Shown: positions 32,989 to 42,683 of the stretch, in pieces | Layout: each line of letters starts with the position of its first letter | How positions within the stretch are numbered: position 1 is the first letter of the stretch | Source of the DNA: Gaiellasilicea sp037720595 | GTDB taxonomy: Bacteria; Actinomycetota; Thermoleophilia; Gaiellales; Gaiellaceae | Assembly: GCA_037720595.1 (NCBI GenBank) | Contig: JBBJLW010000012.1 | Location: 33,812 to 97,811, forward strand | Reading direction: 5' to 3' | DNA: 64,000 nucleotides | Notes under the pieces: model-generated | The model's input: the letters and a program-made list of their open reading frames with translations, nothing else | Told to the model about the DNA's origin: nothing | Database searches by the model: none | Program-made: the position numbers and the translations under genes

Positions 32989-35784
32989 CTACATCTTGCC
33001 GCCGTCGCCCCTGCTCGCGAGCTCGCGGGCGAGTTGCGTACGTGAGCGGACGCCGAGCTTCGAGTACGCACGAGTGAGCGCCGCCTCGACCGTGTGCACG
33101 CTGATGTAGAGCTCCGAGGCGACCTCCTTGTTACTCCGGCCCTGGGCCACGAGAGCGGCAATCCGCCCCTCGGCCGGGGTGAGGGTGCCGGGGGAGCCAA
33201 CGTGGCCGCCGACCCGGGCAAGCTCGGCTCGGGCTCTGTCTGCCCAGAGCGGCGCCCCGAGTGCCTCGAAGCGGCCGAACGCCGAGCGGAGCGTCTCCCG
33301 CGCCGCCCGGTTGCGGCGCAGCCGCCGCTGCACGATCCCAAGCGCGAGCAGGGTTCGGGCGAGCTCGAAGGGCTCGGCAAGCCGCGCATGCGTGTGAACG
33401 GCTTCGTCGGCAGCGGCGAGCGCTCCTTGCAGGTCGCCGCGCGCGTTGCAGAGCAGCGCTCGGCCGCGGCCGGCCGTGGCGAGAGCCCAGGGGCGATCGA
33501 GCCGGCGCCCACGCTCCTCGAGCTCCTCGACGAGCTCGGCCGCTTCGTCGAGTCGACCAAGCCCGACGAGCGCTTCGATCTCGTTCTGATGAAAGCGAAG
33601 GGCGATCACGGCCGGCTCGCCGAAGCCTGCAGCGGCGAGGTCGCGGCGAAGAGGCCCGAACTGGGCTTCGGCGGCTTCGAAGTCGCGGAGCGAGAGCTCG
33701 AGGAAGCCCGAGATCGCTCGGAACTCGAACTCGGCGGGAAGCTGTCGGGTCTGGGCGGCGAGCGCAAGCCCTTCCTGGATGATCTCTCTGGCGACGTCGA
33801 CGCGTCCTCCATACGCAGCGAGGAGCGCTTTCGTGGCCAGCACAAAAGCGCGCTCCGACTCCTGGGCGTTCCGGAGCGCCGCGGCGATCGCCTCTTCGAC
33901 GAAGCCCTCGGCACGAGTCCAGTCGCCCTCGGCCCAGGCGAGCCGGCTCTGAAGATTGAGAATGAACGGTACGGCGTTCTCGTCGCCCGCATCCGTGGCG
34001 CGGCGGTGCAGCGCGTTCAAGTTCATCCGGGCCGCGTCGAACTCGCCTGTCCACACCTGAAGCATCGCGAGCAGCCAGCTCGGCTGGCCGATGATGCGAA
34101 GGCTGACGCTCTCTGCCTCGAGAGCGAGTGCTCGATCGAGGAGCGCTCGATCGACGCCCCGACCCAGCAGGAACTCGAGCAGAGCGACATTCGCAAGCGC
34201 ACGCGCGAGAATCGACGAGTCACCAAGACCCTCGGCGAGGTCGGAAGCAGAGCAGGCATGCTTTGCTGCTGCTTCCAGGTCGCCCGACATGTGTCTCTGC
34301 CAGGCGAGAGCGTCCTCGACCTCGGAGCTGAGACGCGCCTCTCCTTTCGCCTCTTGGAGCGCCTCCGTCAGCAGGTCGACCGTCGCCGAGCCGTCCTTGT
34401 GTTCGCGCACCCAGGAAAGGCGCAGAAGCGCCTCGCCGCGGACCGGCCCGGAGGGCGATGTGGCAACGGCCTCCTCAAGCAGCTCCTCGGCTCGAGTCGT
34501 CGCGCCCGCTTCAAGGTGAAACTGTGCTGCGCGGACGATCCGCCGCCGCCGATCCTCGGCGCGATCAGCGGGGGTCAGACGACAAGCCTGCTCGAGGAGC
34601 TCAGCCGCGGCCTCCGGTGCGCCTCGAGAACGGGCCAGGCCCCCAGCTCGGTCGAGGGCCTCGGCCACTGCGATGTCCGGCCGGTCGGCGGCGAGGGCGA
34701 GATGGCGCGCCCTCGCCTCCTGATCACGAACAACTTCGGCGAGCCGGCCGTGCACTCGCCGCCGCTCGCGAGCGGAGAGAGCTGAGAGGAGCACGGACGC
34801 GAACAGCGGGTGGGCAAACGCGATGCGCTCGCTGTCGAGCTCGACCACCTGCGCCTCGACAGCCGGCCGAAGGTCGGCGTCGGCGTCGAGCGCGGCCTCG
34901 AGCAGCAGCACCGAGGGCTGCGCGAGCGCGGCTGCGTGGACAAGCAGCTCGCGGGTTTCTGCAGGCAGCGCCGCGAGCCGTTCCTCGACGAGCGCGCGCA
35001 ACGATCGGGGCACGGGAAGCTCGCTGCCCAGACGCCCGCTGCCGCCGCGCCGTCCGAGCGCGCGGGCGAGCTCGAGCGCGTAGAACGGGTTGCCGCCTGA
35101 GGTTTGGTGCAACCGCCCCAGCACGGGCCGCGGGAACGTCATCCCGAGGCGCAGCCGGATCAGCGAGTGGAGCGCTCCGAGGCTCAGCGGCCCAACTCGC
35201 GCTCGGCGCACCCGTTCGTCAGGGAGCGCGGCCACGAGCGCTGGGAGCTCGGCTTCGAGGTCCGCCGACCTGACGGCAAGAAGCAGCGCAACCGGCAACT
35301 CGTCCAGCCGACGCACAGCGAAGACCAGGGCGGACGTAGACGGCGCATCGATCCACTGCGCGTCGTCGAGCGCAACAACGACTGGCCGGCCGGAAGCGAG
35401 CGCACGCAGCACGGACAGCGTCGCCACACCGATCGCACCGCGATCGGCCCCGACCCCGACATCAGAGAGGAGGAGCGCTGCTTCGAGCGCCTGCCGCTGC
35501 GGAGCCGGCAGTTGCGGCGAGACCTCCGCGAACGACGGCCCGAGCAAATCGCGGAGGACCGTGTGAGCGATCTTCGTCTCGACCTCGGCAGGCCGCGCTG
35601 CGAGAACGGTGTAGCCGGCAGCCTCGGCGGCTTCGACGCCCGCCGCCCAGAGCGCCGTCTTGCCGATCCCAGCCTCGCCCTCGAGGACGAGAGCACCCGG
35701 TAACCGGTCGACGCCCGCCACGAAGTCGGCGAGGATCGCGAGCTCATCGTCTCGTCCGATCAACTCTCTCGGCGCGTCGAGCAT
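32989..35784 (-). CDS. LAL-type LuxR-family ATPase regulator
   Basis: A 931-residue regulator: an N-terminal STAND/AAA ATPase with Walker A LEGEAGIGKTAL near residues 33-44 and Walker B VVALDDAQWID, a long TPR-like helical middle, and a C-terminal LuxR helix-turn-helix (LTPAEGRIAALVAQGRSNKE, then VEAALTRAYSKLGVRSRTQL). LAL proteins are ATP-driven activators. The targets are unknown. It is followed after 47 bases by the DUF4242-like gene. The 359 bases upstream (35785-36143) hold no gene that I can support. Confidence 0.9.
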   Translation of the reverse strand: MLDAPRELIGRDDELAILADFVAGVDRLPGALVLEGEAGIGKTALWAAGVEAAEAAGYTVLAARPAEVETKIAHTVLRDLLGPSFAEVSPQLPAPQRQALEAALLLSDVGVGADRGAIGVATLSVLRALASGRPVVVALDDAQWIDAPSTSALVFAVRRLDELPVALLLAVRSADLEAELPALVAALPDERVRRARVGPLSLGALHSLIRLRLGMTFPRPVLGRLHQTSGGNPFYALELARALGRRGGSGRLGSELPVPRSLRALVEERLAALPAETRELLVHAAALAQPSVLLLEAALDADADLRPAVEAQVVELDSERIAFAHPLFASVLLSALSARERRRVHGRLAEVVRDQEARARHLALAADRPDIAVAEALDRAGGLARSRGAPEAAAELLEQACRLTPADRAEDRRRRIVRAAQFHLEAGATTRAEELLEEAVATSPSGPVRGEALLRLSWVREHKDGSATVDLLTEALQEAKGEARLSSEVEDALAWQRHMSGDLEAAAKHACSASDLAEGLGDSSILARALANVALLEFLLGRGVDRALLDRALALEAESVSLRIIGQPSWLLAMLQVWTGEFDAARMNLNALHRRATDAGDENAVPFILNLQSRLAWAEGDWTRAEGFVEEAIAAALRNAQESERAFVLATKALLAAYGGRVDVAREIIQEGLALAAQTRQLPAEFEFRAISGFLELSLRDFEAAEAQFGPLRRDLAAAGFGEPAVIALRFHQNEIEALVGLGRLDEAAELVEELEERGRRLDRPWALATAGRGRALLCNARGDLQGALAAADEAVHTHARLAEPFELARTLLALGIVQRRLRRNRAARETLRSAFGRFEALGAPLWADRARAELARVGGHVGSPGTLTPAEGRIAALVAQGRSNKEVASELYISVHTVEAALTRAYSKLGVRSRTQLARELASRGDGGKM

Positions 35785-36143
35785 CCTCTCGGCATCTTGC
35801 GCGCACCCGGAGCCTCATGTCCAACTGGGGACGACCGTCGACTGCGATCGCCGACCTGTTGGGCTGCGTAGGAGATCAATAACGCACTGTGGTACCGCCA
35901 TCTTCGCGGTCCTCCGGCGCTTGCGGCGGGCGGCGGCCCGAGGTGAACTCCTACTCGCGCCACCCGCGCGTCCAGGTCTGCGCCGAGCTGCCGTGAAATG
36001 GCGGGTTCACGGCGGGCTCAAGGTTGGCCGGCGGAAGCGGTAACAAGCGATTTGAAGGGATAACGATCCTCAGGTAGCGAAGGACAGCTTCTGGAATCCG
36101 CGAGAACTAGCGTTGGTAGTGGATCTGGCATAGCGTTGTGGCG

Positions 36144-36680
36144 ATGCTTGTTGTTCGCGACGCGACGCGGGGCGACGCCGAAGCCGTGTCTTCGATTGGC
36201 CGGGCATCGATGCCTGTGCAATTCGAAGGGCTTGTCGACGCTGTCGTCGTCGACGCCGTCGCGACACAGACCTACGAGCCGACGGCGGTCGCTGACTGCA
36301 TTTCAAGGTGTACAGATGACGAAGGCGCAGTGTTCCTGGTCGGCGAGATCGACGGCACCGTTGCTGGCTATCTGCATTACGACTCGTTCGGTGAAGAGCC
36401 CGAGCTCCACCGGATCTACATCGACCAGCGTTTCCGCAGCCAGGGAGTTGGCGCCGCGCTCGTCGAAGCGTTGCACGGACGCCTCCAGCCCGCCAGTTAC
36501 GTCCTACTTGTTGTGAAGGGAAACGACGGCGCCGTCAGGTTCTACGAGCGCCACGGTCTTATCCAGGAAGACATCCTCGACGGCATTGAGCACTACCAGG
36601 CCGCTGGCGTCAGCTTCCCGCCGAATCCGAAGCCCTTCGAGCTGGTCGTGATGCGATACCGCGCTGACGACGCCCGCTAA
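36144..36680 (+). CDS. GNAT-family N-acetyltransferase
   Basis: A 178-residue acetyltransferase: MLVVRDATRGDAEAVSSIGR, an acetyl-CoA loop IDQRFRSQGVGAALVEAL, and a late YEVLLVVKGNDGAVRFYE-type block (here SYVLLVVKGNDGAVRFYERH). The substrate is unknown. The ATG at 36144 is preferred over a GTG six bases upstream. Confidence 0.85.
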   Translation: MLVVRDATRGDAEAVSSIGRASMPVQFEGLVDAVVVDAVATQTYEPTAVADCISRCTDDEGAVFLVGEIDGTVAGYLHYDSFGEEPELHRIYIDQRFRSQGVGAALVEALHGRLQPASYVLLVVKGNDGAVRFYERHGLIQEDILDGIEHYQAAGVSFPPNPKPFELVVMRYRADDAR

Positions 36681-36794
36681 ACCGCGCCCAACGCCATGGG
36701 GTGCGCCAGTTCAGGAATGTTCCCCGGTCCGAGGATGTCCCTCACGCGCGGCCACTGCCCCCATCTCTTCTCTTTGTTGTGCCATCCTGTGAGC

Positions 36795-37768
36795 GTGGCA
36801 GCGGCAGGGCCTGACCGGGCGCCGGTAGACGTCCAGGAGGTGGAGGCAAGGGCGGCGCCAGATGAGGTGCTTGCGCGCTTCCACGCGCACTCGAGGCTGT
36901 CTGCCACGACGAGCTGGAGCCAGGAGAACCTCTTCGCGGTGCGGAGGAAGCGATCGCCTTCTACCGGCACCAGCCGACGACGCACACGAGTTGCCACTGG
37001 CTCGCCGACGGGGGCGGCGGCTCGCTCTATGTGCACGGACCGAGCGCGGCGTTCCTCCACTTGCTCATCGAGCCAGAGCGACGGCGGCAGGGAATCGGTA
37101 CGGCGCTTCTCGACCGGGTCGTTGAACGCTGCCGCGAGCTCGGCGTCGAGGCGCTGCGTGGCCACCACACGACCGCCGCCGGCACCGCCTTCGCCGCTTC
37201 CGTCGGCGCGGTGGACGAGCAGCGGGTCGTTCGCTCACTGCTCGACCTGCCTGGGGCCGAGCTGCCGGAGCCACGCCTCCCGGAAGGATTCCGGCTCGTC
37301 ACCTGGCTCCGCCGCGTGCCGGACGAGCATCTTGGCGCCTACGTACGCGCGCGGGCAGCGATGGACGATGCGCCATCCCCCGAAGGGATGGACTTCCCCA
37401 CCTGGACCGCCGAAAAGGTGCGCGCGTCGGAGGAGTCGCTCGCGCGGCGGGAGCGTGAGATGCGCCTGACCGTCGCCGTGGATGAGCAGGGCGGGATCGG
37501 TGCGTTCACCGAGCTCCGCGTCTCGCGGTCCTCAACGTTGGGCTTTACCGACGACACAGGAACAGTTGCAGCCCGACGCGGACTAGGTCTCGCGCGGGCC
37601 GTGAAACTTGAATCGCTCCGGCGGCTTCGCGCCGACCATCCCGAGGTCGACGTCGTCTCGACTTCGAACGCAGAGGAGAATGCGGTCATGCGGCATCTCA
37701 ACGAGTCGATCGGCTTCCGAACAACCGCAATCGTGACGTCGGCCGTTCTCTATCTCGGGCACGCCTAG
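36795..37768 (+). pseudogene. Tandem GNAT acetyltransferase with N-terminal frameshift
   Basis: The frame from 36940 to 37768 gives two GNAT domains (RRRQGIGTALLDRVVERC, then GTVAARRGLGLARAVKLE and NEESIGFR-type end). The start of the protein is in another frame: a GTG at 36795 reads VDVQEVEARAAPDEVLARFH before the shift near 36888, after which EAVCHDELEPGEPL continues. One base change separates the frames. Translation could instead begin at 37031 and give a shortened 245-residue protein. Confidence 0.6.
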
Positions 37769-37890
37769 CCCCTGCCGACGCCGCAGATGGCACAGCCGTC
37801 ATTGGCCGACGGCGCCGAATCGGATCTTGGGCTGCGCCAGTGTTAGGCAAGGCACCCTGAGCCGAGCCGGGCCCGAGCCGATCGCGATCG

Positions 37891-38376
37891 TCACTCGGGC
37901 GTGAGCAGCAACCCCATGTCGACTAGATCCCAAAGTGCGCCGTTCGCTCGTTTGAGCTGCTTGCGGCGCCGTCCCTCTTCGAGGAATCCGAACTTCCGAT
38001 AGACCGCGATCGCTGCTTCGTTGTGTGGAAATACGCTGAGCGACAGCTTGTGCAGGCCGCGACCGCGCGCCCAGGCGATCGAGTCGGCGATGAGCGCCGA
38101 TCCGACCCCGCGTCCTCGCCACTCCCGTGCGACCAACATCGCGATCTCGCCGTAGCCGAAGTAAGGTCCATCGACCCAGAGCCCGCCGACGACCTCGTCA
38201 GCGGCGATGGCAACTATCGTTGCGTCGAGCTTGAACGCCGCTGCGCGACGGTCGATATCGATGGGCGGCTCGGCCGCGGTCCCGTCTCGCTCCTCGGCCA
38301 CCGCTGCGAACAGCCGTGCTAACGGGACTCGGTCGTCCTCCCGCGCAGCACGTGTCGCAAACAGCCCCTCCGGCAC
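37891..38376 (-). CDS. GNAT-family N-acetyltransferase
   Basis: A 161-residue acetyltransferase with AMLVAREWRGRGVGSALIAD as the acetyl-CoA loop and SVFPHNEAAIAVYRKFGFLE as the final motif. The substrate is unknown. It is the last gene of E3 before the conserved right-end arm. Confidence 0.85.
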   Translation of the reverse strand: MPEGLFATRAAREDDRVPLARLFAAVAEERDGTAAEPPIDIDRRAAAFKLDATIVAIAADEVVGGLWVDGPYFGYGEIAMLVAREWRGRGVGSALIADSIAWARGRGLHKLSLSVFPHNEAAIAVYRKFGFLEEGRRRKQLKRANGALWDLVDMGLLLTPE

Positions 38377-38410
38377 GTCCGGATTCTCTCACGGGGCCAT
38401 GCTGGTCGGG

Positions 38411-38678
38411 TGGGCGAGCGTGCTCTCGCCTGAGCCGAGCTCTCGCTCCGTGACGCGCCGGCCGTCACACTGCCATCATCGTGACCGGTCTCCGGCAGCG
38501 GCTTTGACTCGATCGGTAATACGCGGTCGCGACCGGCACGCTTCGGTCTGGCCGTGGTCCACACGCGAGGGAACATGGAGGGAACATCAGCCCGACCACG
38601 CGCGTCCACACGCGGGTCACGTCTCGCTGTCTGATCCCGTCGGTTTGCGGGATTTTCGTGGCCGCGAATGCCCGTGAT
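38411..38678. repeat. Conserved right-end arm, E3
   Basis: About 270 noncoding bases shared, at high identity, with 47883-48181 and 51242-51536. Each copy ends at an att site. It contains an AGGGAACAT pair at 38568 and 38579 (11 bases apart) and a GCGTCCAC site. It is the probable P' arm of the integrase family. Confidence 0.75.
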
Positions 38679-38718
38679 GGTAAGGAGGGGGTCTGCGGTT
38701 CGAGTCCGCAAGAGGGCT
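38679..38718 (+). repeat. att copy 3 (TG/CA variant)
   Basis: Identical to att copy 2, with T-stem TGCGG/CCGCA. It sits 18 bases before the stop of the intact E4 integrase. Confidence 0.93.
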
Positions 38719-38736
38719 TCAGGAAGTTCCTGCTGA

Positions 38737-39942
38737 TCAGCTCCTTTCGTCGTCTGGTGAGGCGACGGAAACGAGGTGCGGCGTCCACCGAGCGTCCACG
38801 CCGCGGCGCGATCGTCGCGCGTGAGCGCTCGAAACAGGCTTGCGGACTGCCGTTGCCGTCGCTCGGTGCGACGTCAACGCAGCGTCCACGGCCCGCTCGA
38901 AGGCGAGCGCGTCGAGGAGCGAGACGGCGTGTTCGCGGCTGTCGTGGGCGAGGTGGCCGTAGTGGCGGTCGATCATCGCGATGCTCGAGCCCATGAAGCG
39001 GGAGACCGCGAACACCGGGATGCCGGCGCGGAGCGCGAACGTCGCGTAGGTGTGCCGGAGGTCGTACAGGCCGCGCAGCGGCCTGATGCCGGCCGCGAGC
39101 TGCGCCGGCTTCCAATGCTTGCGGCCGAAGACGCGAAAGTCGATCCGCCCGCCACGCGCGTTCGGAAAGAGAATCGGGTTCTCCGAGGCGGGAAGCCGGT
39201 CGAGCGCCAAGAGCGCCTTCGCCTGCAACGGAACCGCACGCGTGCTCAGACGGGTCTTCGTGTGCCGGCCGTTCGCGTACGCACGCCGCACGTAGACGAC
39301 GCCGGCCGCACGGTCGACGTCGCGTTGCTCGAGCCCAAAGACCTCGGACGGTCGCAGCCCGGTCGCAGCCGCGAAGATGACCATCGGCGCGTATACCGGG
39401 CCGAGCTGCGCGGCGACCGCTTCGACTTGCTGCCAGGACTCGAACGGCCGCTTCTCTTGCGCACGCCGCTGCGGGTTCCGAACACCGAGTTTGGCCGGGT
39501 TGTAGTCGACCAGACCCCAGGCGACGGCACGGTTCAGGACCTGACGAAGCGCCTGCGTCGCCTCATAGCGGTGGCCCTCGGGAACCGTCAGCCTCCACGC
39601 GTACACGTCCTTGGGAGAGAGCTCCGCGAGTCGCTTCCCGCCGAGCACGCTGGTGGCCTTCCCGAGCAGCCAGCGCAGCTTCGCGATCGTCACCGGCGCG
39701 GCCTCGTGCATCTCCAGGTATTCGTCGACGAACTCTCCCAGCGTGATCGTCGCCCTACCCCCACCCGGACCGAGGCGATCGAGAACCTTGCGAAGTGCTT
39801 TCTCCGCCTCCGCTCTACTCGCGAAGCCGCCGACCTGCGGCCTCTCCGAACTGCGGCCTTCCAGCCGGTACCGGTACGCCCATAGCGGCTGCCCGTCCGC
39901 GCCTCTCGTCTTCAACTTGAAAACCTGGCCGTGCTGGATCAC
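38737..39942 (-). CDS. int: Tyrosine-type site-specific integrase (E4)
   Basis: A 401-residue phage-type integrase. The N-terminal arm-binding region starts MIQHGQVFKLKTRGADGQPL, a SAM-like core-binding domain spans about 70-160, and the catalytic domain has Arg in TGLRPSEV, HxxR in YDLRHTYATF and Tyr in MIDRHYGHL. The C-terminal codons contain two GCGTCCAC repeats 11 bases apart (38781, 38792), a likely P-arm. It is the only full-length member of the TG/CA att class in the window and could act on att copies 2 and 3. Confidence 0.93.
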   Translation of the reverse strand: MIQHGQVFKLKTRGADGQPLWAYRYRLEGRSSERPQVGGFASRAEAEKALRKVLDRLGPGGGRATITLGEFVDEYLEMHEAAPVTIAKLRWLLGKATSVLGGKRLAELSPKDVYAWRLTVPEGHRYEATQALRQVLNRAVAWGLVDYNPAKLGVRNPQRRAQEKRPFESWQQVEAVAAQLGPVYAPMVIFAAATGLRPSEVFGLEQRDVDRAAGVVYVRRAYANGRHTKTRLSTRAVPLQAKALLALDRLPASENPILFPNARGGRIDFRVFGRKHWKPAQLAAGIRPLRGLYDLRHTYATFALRAGIPVFAVSRFMGSSIAMIDRHYGHLAHDSREHAVSLLDALAFERAVDAALTSHRATATAVRKPVSSAHARRSRRGVDARWTPHLVSVASPDDERS

Positions 39943-40098
39943 CGGAACCTCCTCGATCGCTGACCGGATCGAGGAGTCTCATCGAGACCACCTCTCAGCT
40001 CGAGAGGGCGTCCCCGCACGGCGCAAGGTCCCCGCGAAACCCGGTCTGGCTCACCCGGGCATTGGAGCGTCCGCTGGCGCGGGGGTAGGCTGGTCGCT

Positions 40099-41308
40099 GT
40101 GGGACAGGGTCCGAGTTTCGAGGTACTTGTGGTCGGCGGAGGGCTTGCTGGTTCCTCGTTGGCGATCACGTTGGCGAGGGAGGGCGTGGAAGTTCTGCTG
40201 GTTGAGCGCGAGCGGGTCTTCCGGGACCGTGTCCGGGGGGAGGTGATGGCGGGAGGTGATGGCTACGTGGGGGACGGTCGAGGCGAAGCGGCTTGGTCTA
40301 TTTGAGTTGTTGCAGGAACGGTGCGCCATCGATGTTCGGTATCTGACATACCACGTCGAGGATGTTGGTGCGCCGCTCGATCTGCCGGCGGCCGCACCGC
40401 ATTTCGAGCCGTCGCTTGCGTTCCATCACCCGGTGATGCAGGAGGCCCTGATCGAGGAGGCTGCAGTCGCGGGGGCGACGGTCTGGCGTCCGTCGAGATT
40501 GGTATCGCTGACGCCCGGTGGCCCACCCGCGGCGGAGGTCATGGTCGATGGCGTCGTGAGAACGGTCACAGCACGTCTGGTTGTCGGTGCGAACGGCCGC
40601 GACTCGCAGGTTGTGCGCTTGGGTGGGTTCGAACGGCACGCCGACCCGGACGAGCTGCTGGCGGCGGGGCTGCTGGTGCGCGGCGAGATGGACACAGGGG
40701 ACGCGGTCAACATGTTCATCGGCCAAGCCGCCGGACAGATTGCCGCAGTCACCAGGATCGCATCCGACCTCTACCGGCTCTACTTCTTCCATCACATCGA
40801 CGCGATCCCCAGCAGGCTCTCGGGTGACCGCGACGTCGAGGCCGCTTTCGGGTATTTGCGCGACGCGGGTGTGCCGCGTGAATGGCTGGTCGATGCGCAA
40901 CCGCAGGGGCCGCTCGCCACGTTCGATGGCGCCCACCGGTGGGTCGAACGGCCGTATCGGGACGGTGTCGTCCTTGTCGGTGATGCTGCGGGCGCGAGCG
41001 ACCCGTCCTGGGGAAGCGGTCTCTCGCGCACGCTACGCGACGTCCGCCTGCTCCGGGACGCGCTGACCGCGGACAACGACTGGCCGCTCGCAGCAGACGT
41101 GTACGCGGAACAGCACGACGAGTTCTGGGAGCGGCTGCACGATGCCGAGCGGCTCTCCGCCGCGGCACTGATGTCGGTCGGCCCAGACGCTGCCTCGCGC
41201 CGCGCCCGAGCCCTCGAGATCTTCGATCGCGTACCCGAACTCGAAACCTGGACTTACGGTCCCGAGGCCCACTGCGACGACGACGTCCGCGCGGAACTAC
41301 TCGCGTAA
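40099..41308 (+). pseudogene. FAD-dependent monooxygenase-like gene, broken by a 13-bp duplication
   Basis: The first frame gives the Rossmann FAD motif (VLVVGGGLAGSSLAITLARE) to FRDRVRGEVMA. The rest (VEAKRLGLFELLQERC, then the second FAD motif GVVLVGDAAGASDP) continues in another frame. GGGAGGTGATGGC occurs twice in tandem at 40238-40250 and 40251-40263. Removing one unit restores a single frame of about 398 residues. It resembles PHBH/geranylgeranyl-reductase-type flavoproteins. Internal starts could give only a non-functional product. Confidence 0.85.
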
Positions 41309-41435
41309 GCCTTGCGCTCACGACGCGCCGTGACCGTCACTGCACCATGAGGGGCACGGGTGCCGGGTAGCGAACGCTTCCGTGTGCCAGAGTTCGTAAA
41401 TGTCCTCCCGACCGCCTCGCTTCGAGGCGACGTTC

Positions 41436-42395
41436 CTAGATGCGCGAGACGAGCTCGGCGACGATCTCGGCCGCGGACTGCGTGCGCGTCGCGAGCGCCA
41501 CGCTCTGCCCGGCCCAGAGTGAGAGCGCCTCGACGTCACCCGTCGCGCCCTCGGGCGGCATCTCGCTGGCGTAGCGCACGATCGGCTCGCCCGAGGGGTG
41601 GGCGGCGATCGGTTCACCCTCGCCGGGTCGACTGCCCGGCTCGGGGCGGCCGGCGGCCTCCCAGGCGTCGGCGGTTGCGTTCCGGAGCGCGCGATGTGGT
41701 GCGTTCGGCCAGCCGACGTCGTAGAGGTCGGCATACCACTCCGCATCCGTCTCGACCGCCGCGACGAGCCGGCGTCGGTATTCCTCGTGCACCGGCGTCT
41801 CCTCGGCGAGCAGGAAGCGCGTCCCCACCCACGCCGCTTGTGCGCCGAGCGCGAGCGCGGCCGCGACGCCGCGCGCGTCGCCGATGCCGCCCGCGGCGAG
41901 CACAGGCACGGGTGCGACAGCGTCGACGACGGCCGGCACGAGCGGCAGCGTGGCGACGCGGCCCCAAACGTGGCCGCCTGCCTCCCAGCCCTGCGCGACG
42001 ACGATGTCGACACCGGCCGCGACCGCCCGCTTCGCCTCCTCGGCGCTTCCGACCGTGTGTAGAACGAGCCCGCCGGCAGCGTGCACGCGGTCAACGTACG
42101 GCCCAGGGTCGCCCCACGTGAGCGAGACGATCCGCAGCCCGGCCTCGAGCGCGTTTTCGAGCCGCGCATGCTGGTCCCAGGCGAGCACGACGTTGCCACC
42201 AAACGGACTGCTCGTTAGCGCCGCTGTTTCCCGGACGGTCGCGGCAGCATCGGCGACCCAGGTAAGCGCGAGCATGCCGAGGGCGCCGGCATTCGAGACC
42301 GCTGCCGCGAGCCGCGGCCAGCACCCGATCGGCGCTTGTACGAGCGGGTGCTCGATGCGCGTTAGGTCGCAGACGGGTGTCCGCACAGCTCTCAC
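41436..42395 (-). CDS. Nitronate monooxygenase-like flavin oxidoreductase
   Basis: A 319-residue TIM-barrel FMN enzyme of the NPD/2-nitropropane dioxygenase family: HPLVQAPIGCWPRLAAAVSN near the start, VVAQGWEAGGHVWG for the FMN phosphate loop, and AAGGIGDARGVAAALALGA. It probably oxidises alkyl nitronates. The next 288 bases (42396-42683) hold no gene, only GC-rich hairpins near 42594 and 42640. Confidence 0.85.
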   Translation of the reverse strand: MRAVRTPVCDLTRIEHPLVQAPIGCWPRLAAAVSNAGALGMLALTWVADAAATVRETAALTSSPFGGNVVLAWDQHARLENALEAGLRIVSLTWGDPGPYVDRVHAAGGLVLHTVGSAEEAKRAVAAGVDIVVAQGWEAGGHVWGRVATLPLVPAVVDAVAPVPVLAAGGIGDARGVAAALALGAQAAWVGTRFLLAEETPVHEEYRRRLVAAVETDAEWYADLYDVGWPNAPHRALRNATADAWEAAGRPEPGSRPGEGEPIAAHPSGEPIVRYASEMPPEGATGDVEALSLWAGQSVALATRTQSAAEIVAELVSRI

Positions 42396-42683
42396 GCTAA
42401 AGTGTCACGCCCACAAATACCAGGAAAGCGGGAGAATAACGCGCTGCGGTGTGCCAGTGTTCCGGAGTGCACCCTGACGAGGATCGGTCTCGCAGTCCTT
42501 CATGCTGCTTGTGCCGTCCTAGAGATGCCGCCGCGCCTTACGCGTTGGTTTACGAGTGGACGCCTGGTCGCGTCCTTCGTGTTCGTGCTTCAAGCCCCGC
42601 CGGTAGGGGCTGGGTTGGCCGGAGGCTCGCGTGATCTCAGCCCGCCCCGTGGGGGCTGACATCATTGACATCCAAAGGCGCTT

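Larger units (their letters stand above)
28633..38718. mobile_element. E3: copper-protein / regulator element
   Basis: Lies between att copies 2 and 3. It carries a truncated integrase at the left end and the shared right-end arm (38411-38678). Cargo includes the bicupredoxin/oxidase operon, a LAL regulator with a DUF4242-like partner, and three acetyltransferase genes. Confidence 0.75.

Noticed and set aside
31329..33560. A 743-residue minus-strand frame covering the bicupredoxin and part of the LAL gene
   Set aside because: Only residues from the ATG at 32402 match a family; the upstream part runs out of frame through the DUF4242-like and LAL genes.
28593..39586. Duplicate att-integrase block as a pure assembly error
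   Set aside because: The flanks differ on both sides, one base differs between copies and one copy is truncated, so a real duplication is more likely, although only reads can settle it.
38776..39885. Plus-strand open frame of 369 residues opposite the E4 integrase
   Set aside because: Shadow of the integrase; the E3 copy gives the same shadow, and the protein lacks any recognisable domain.
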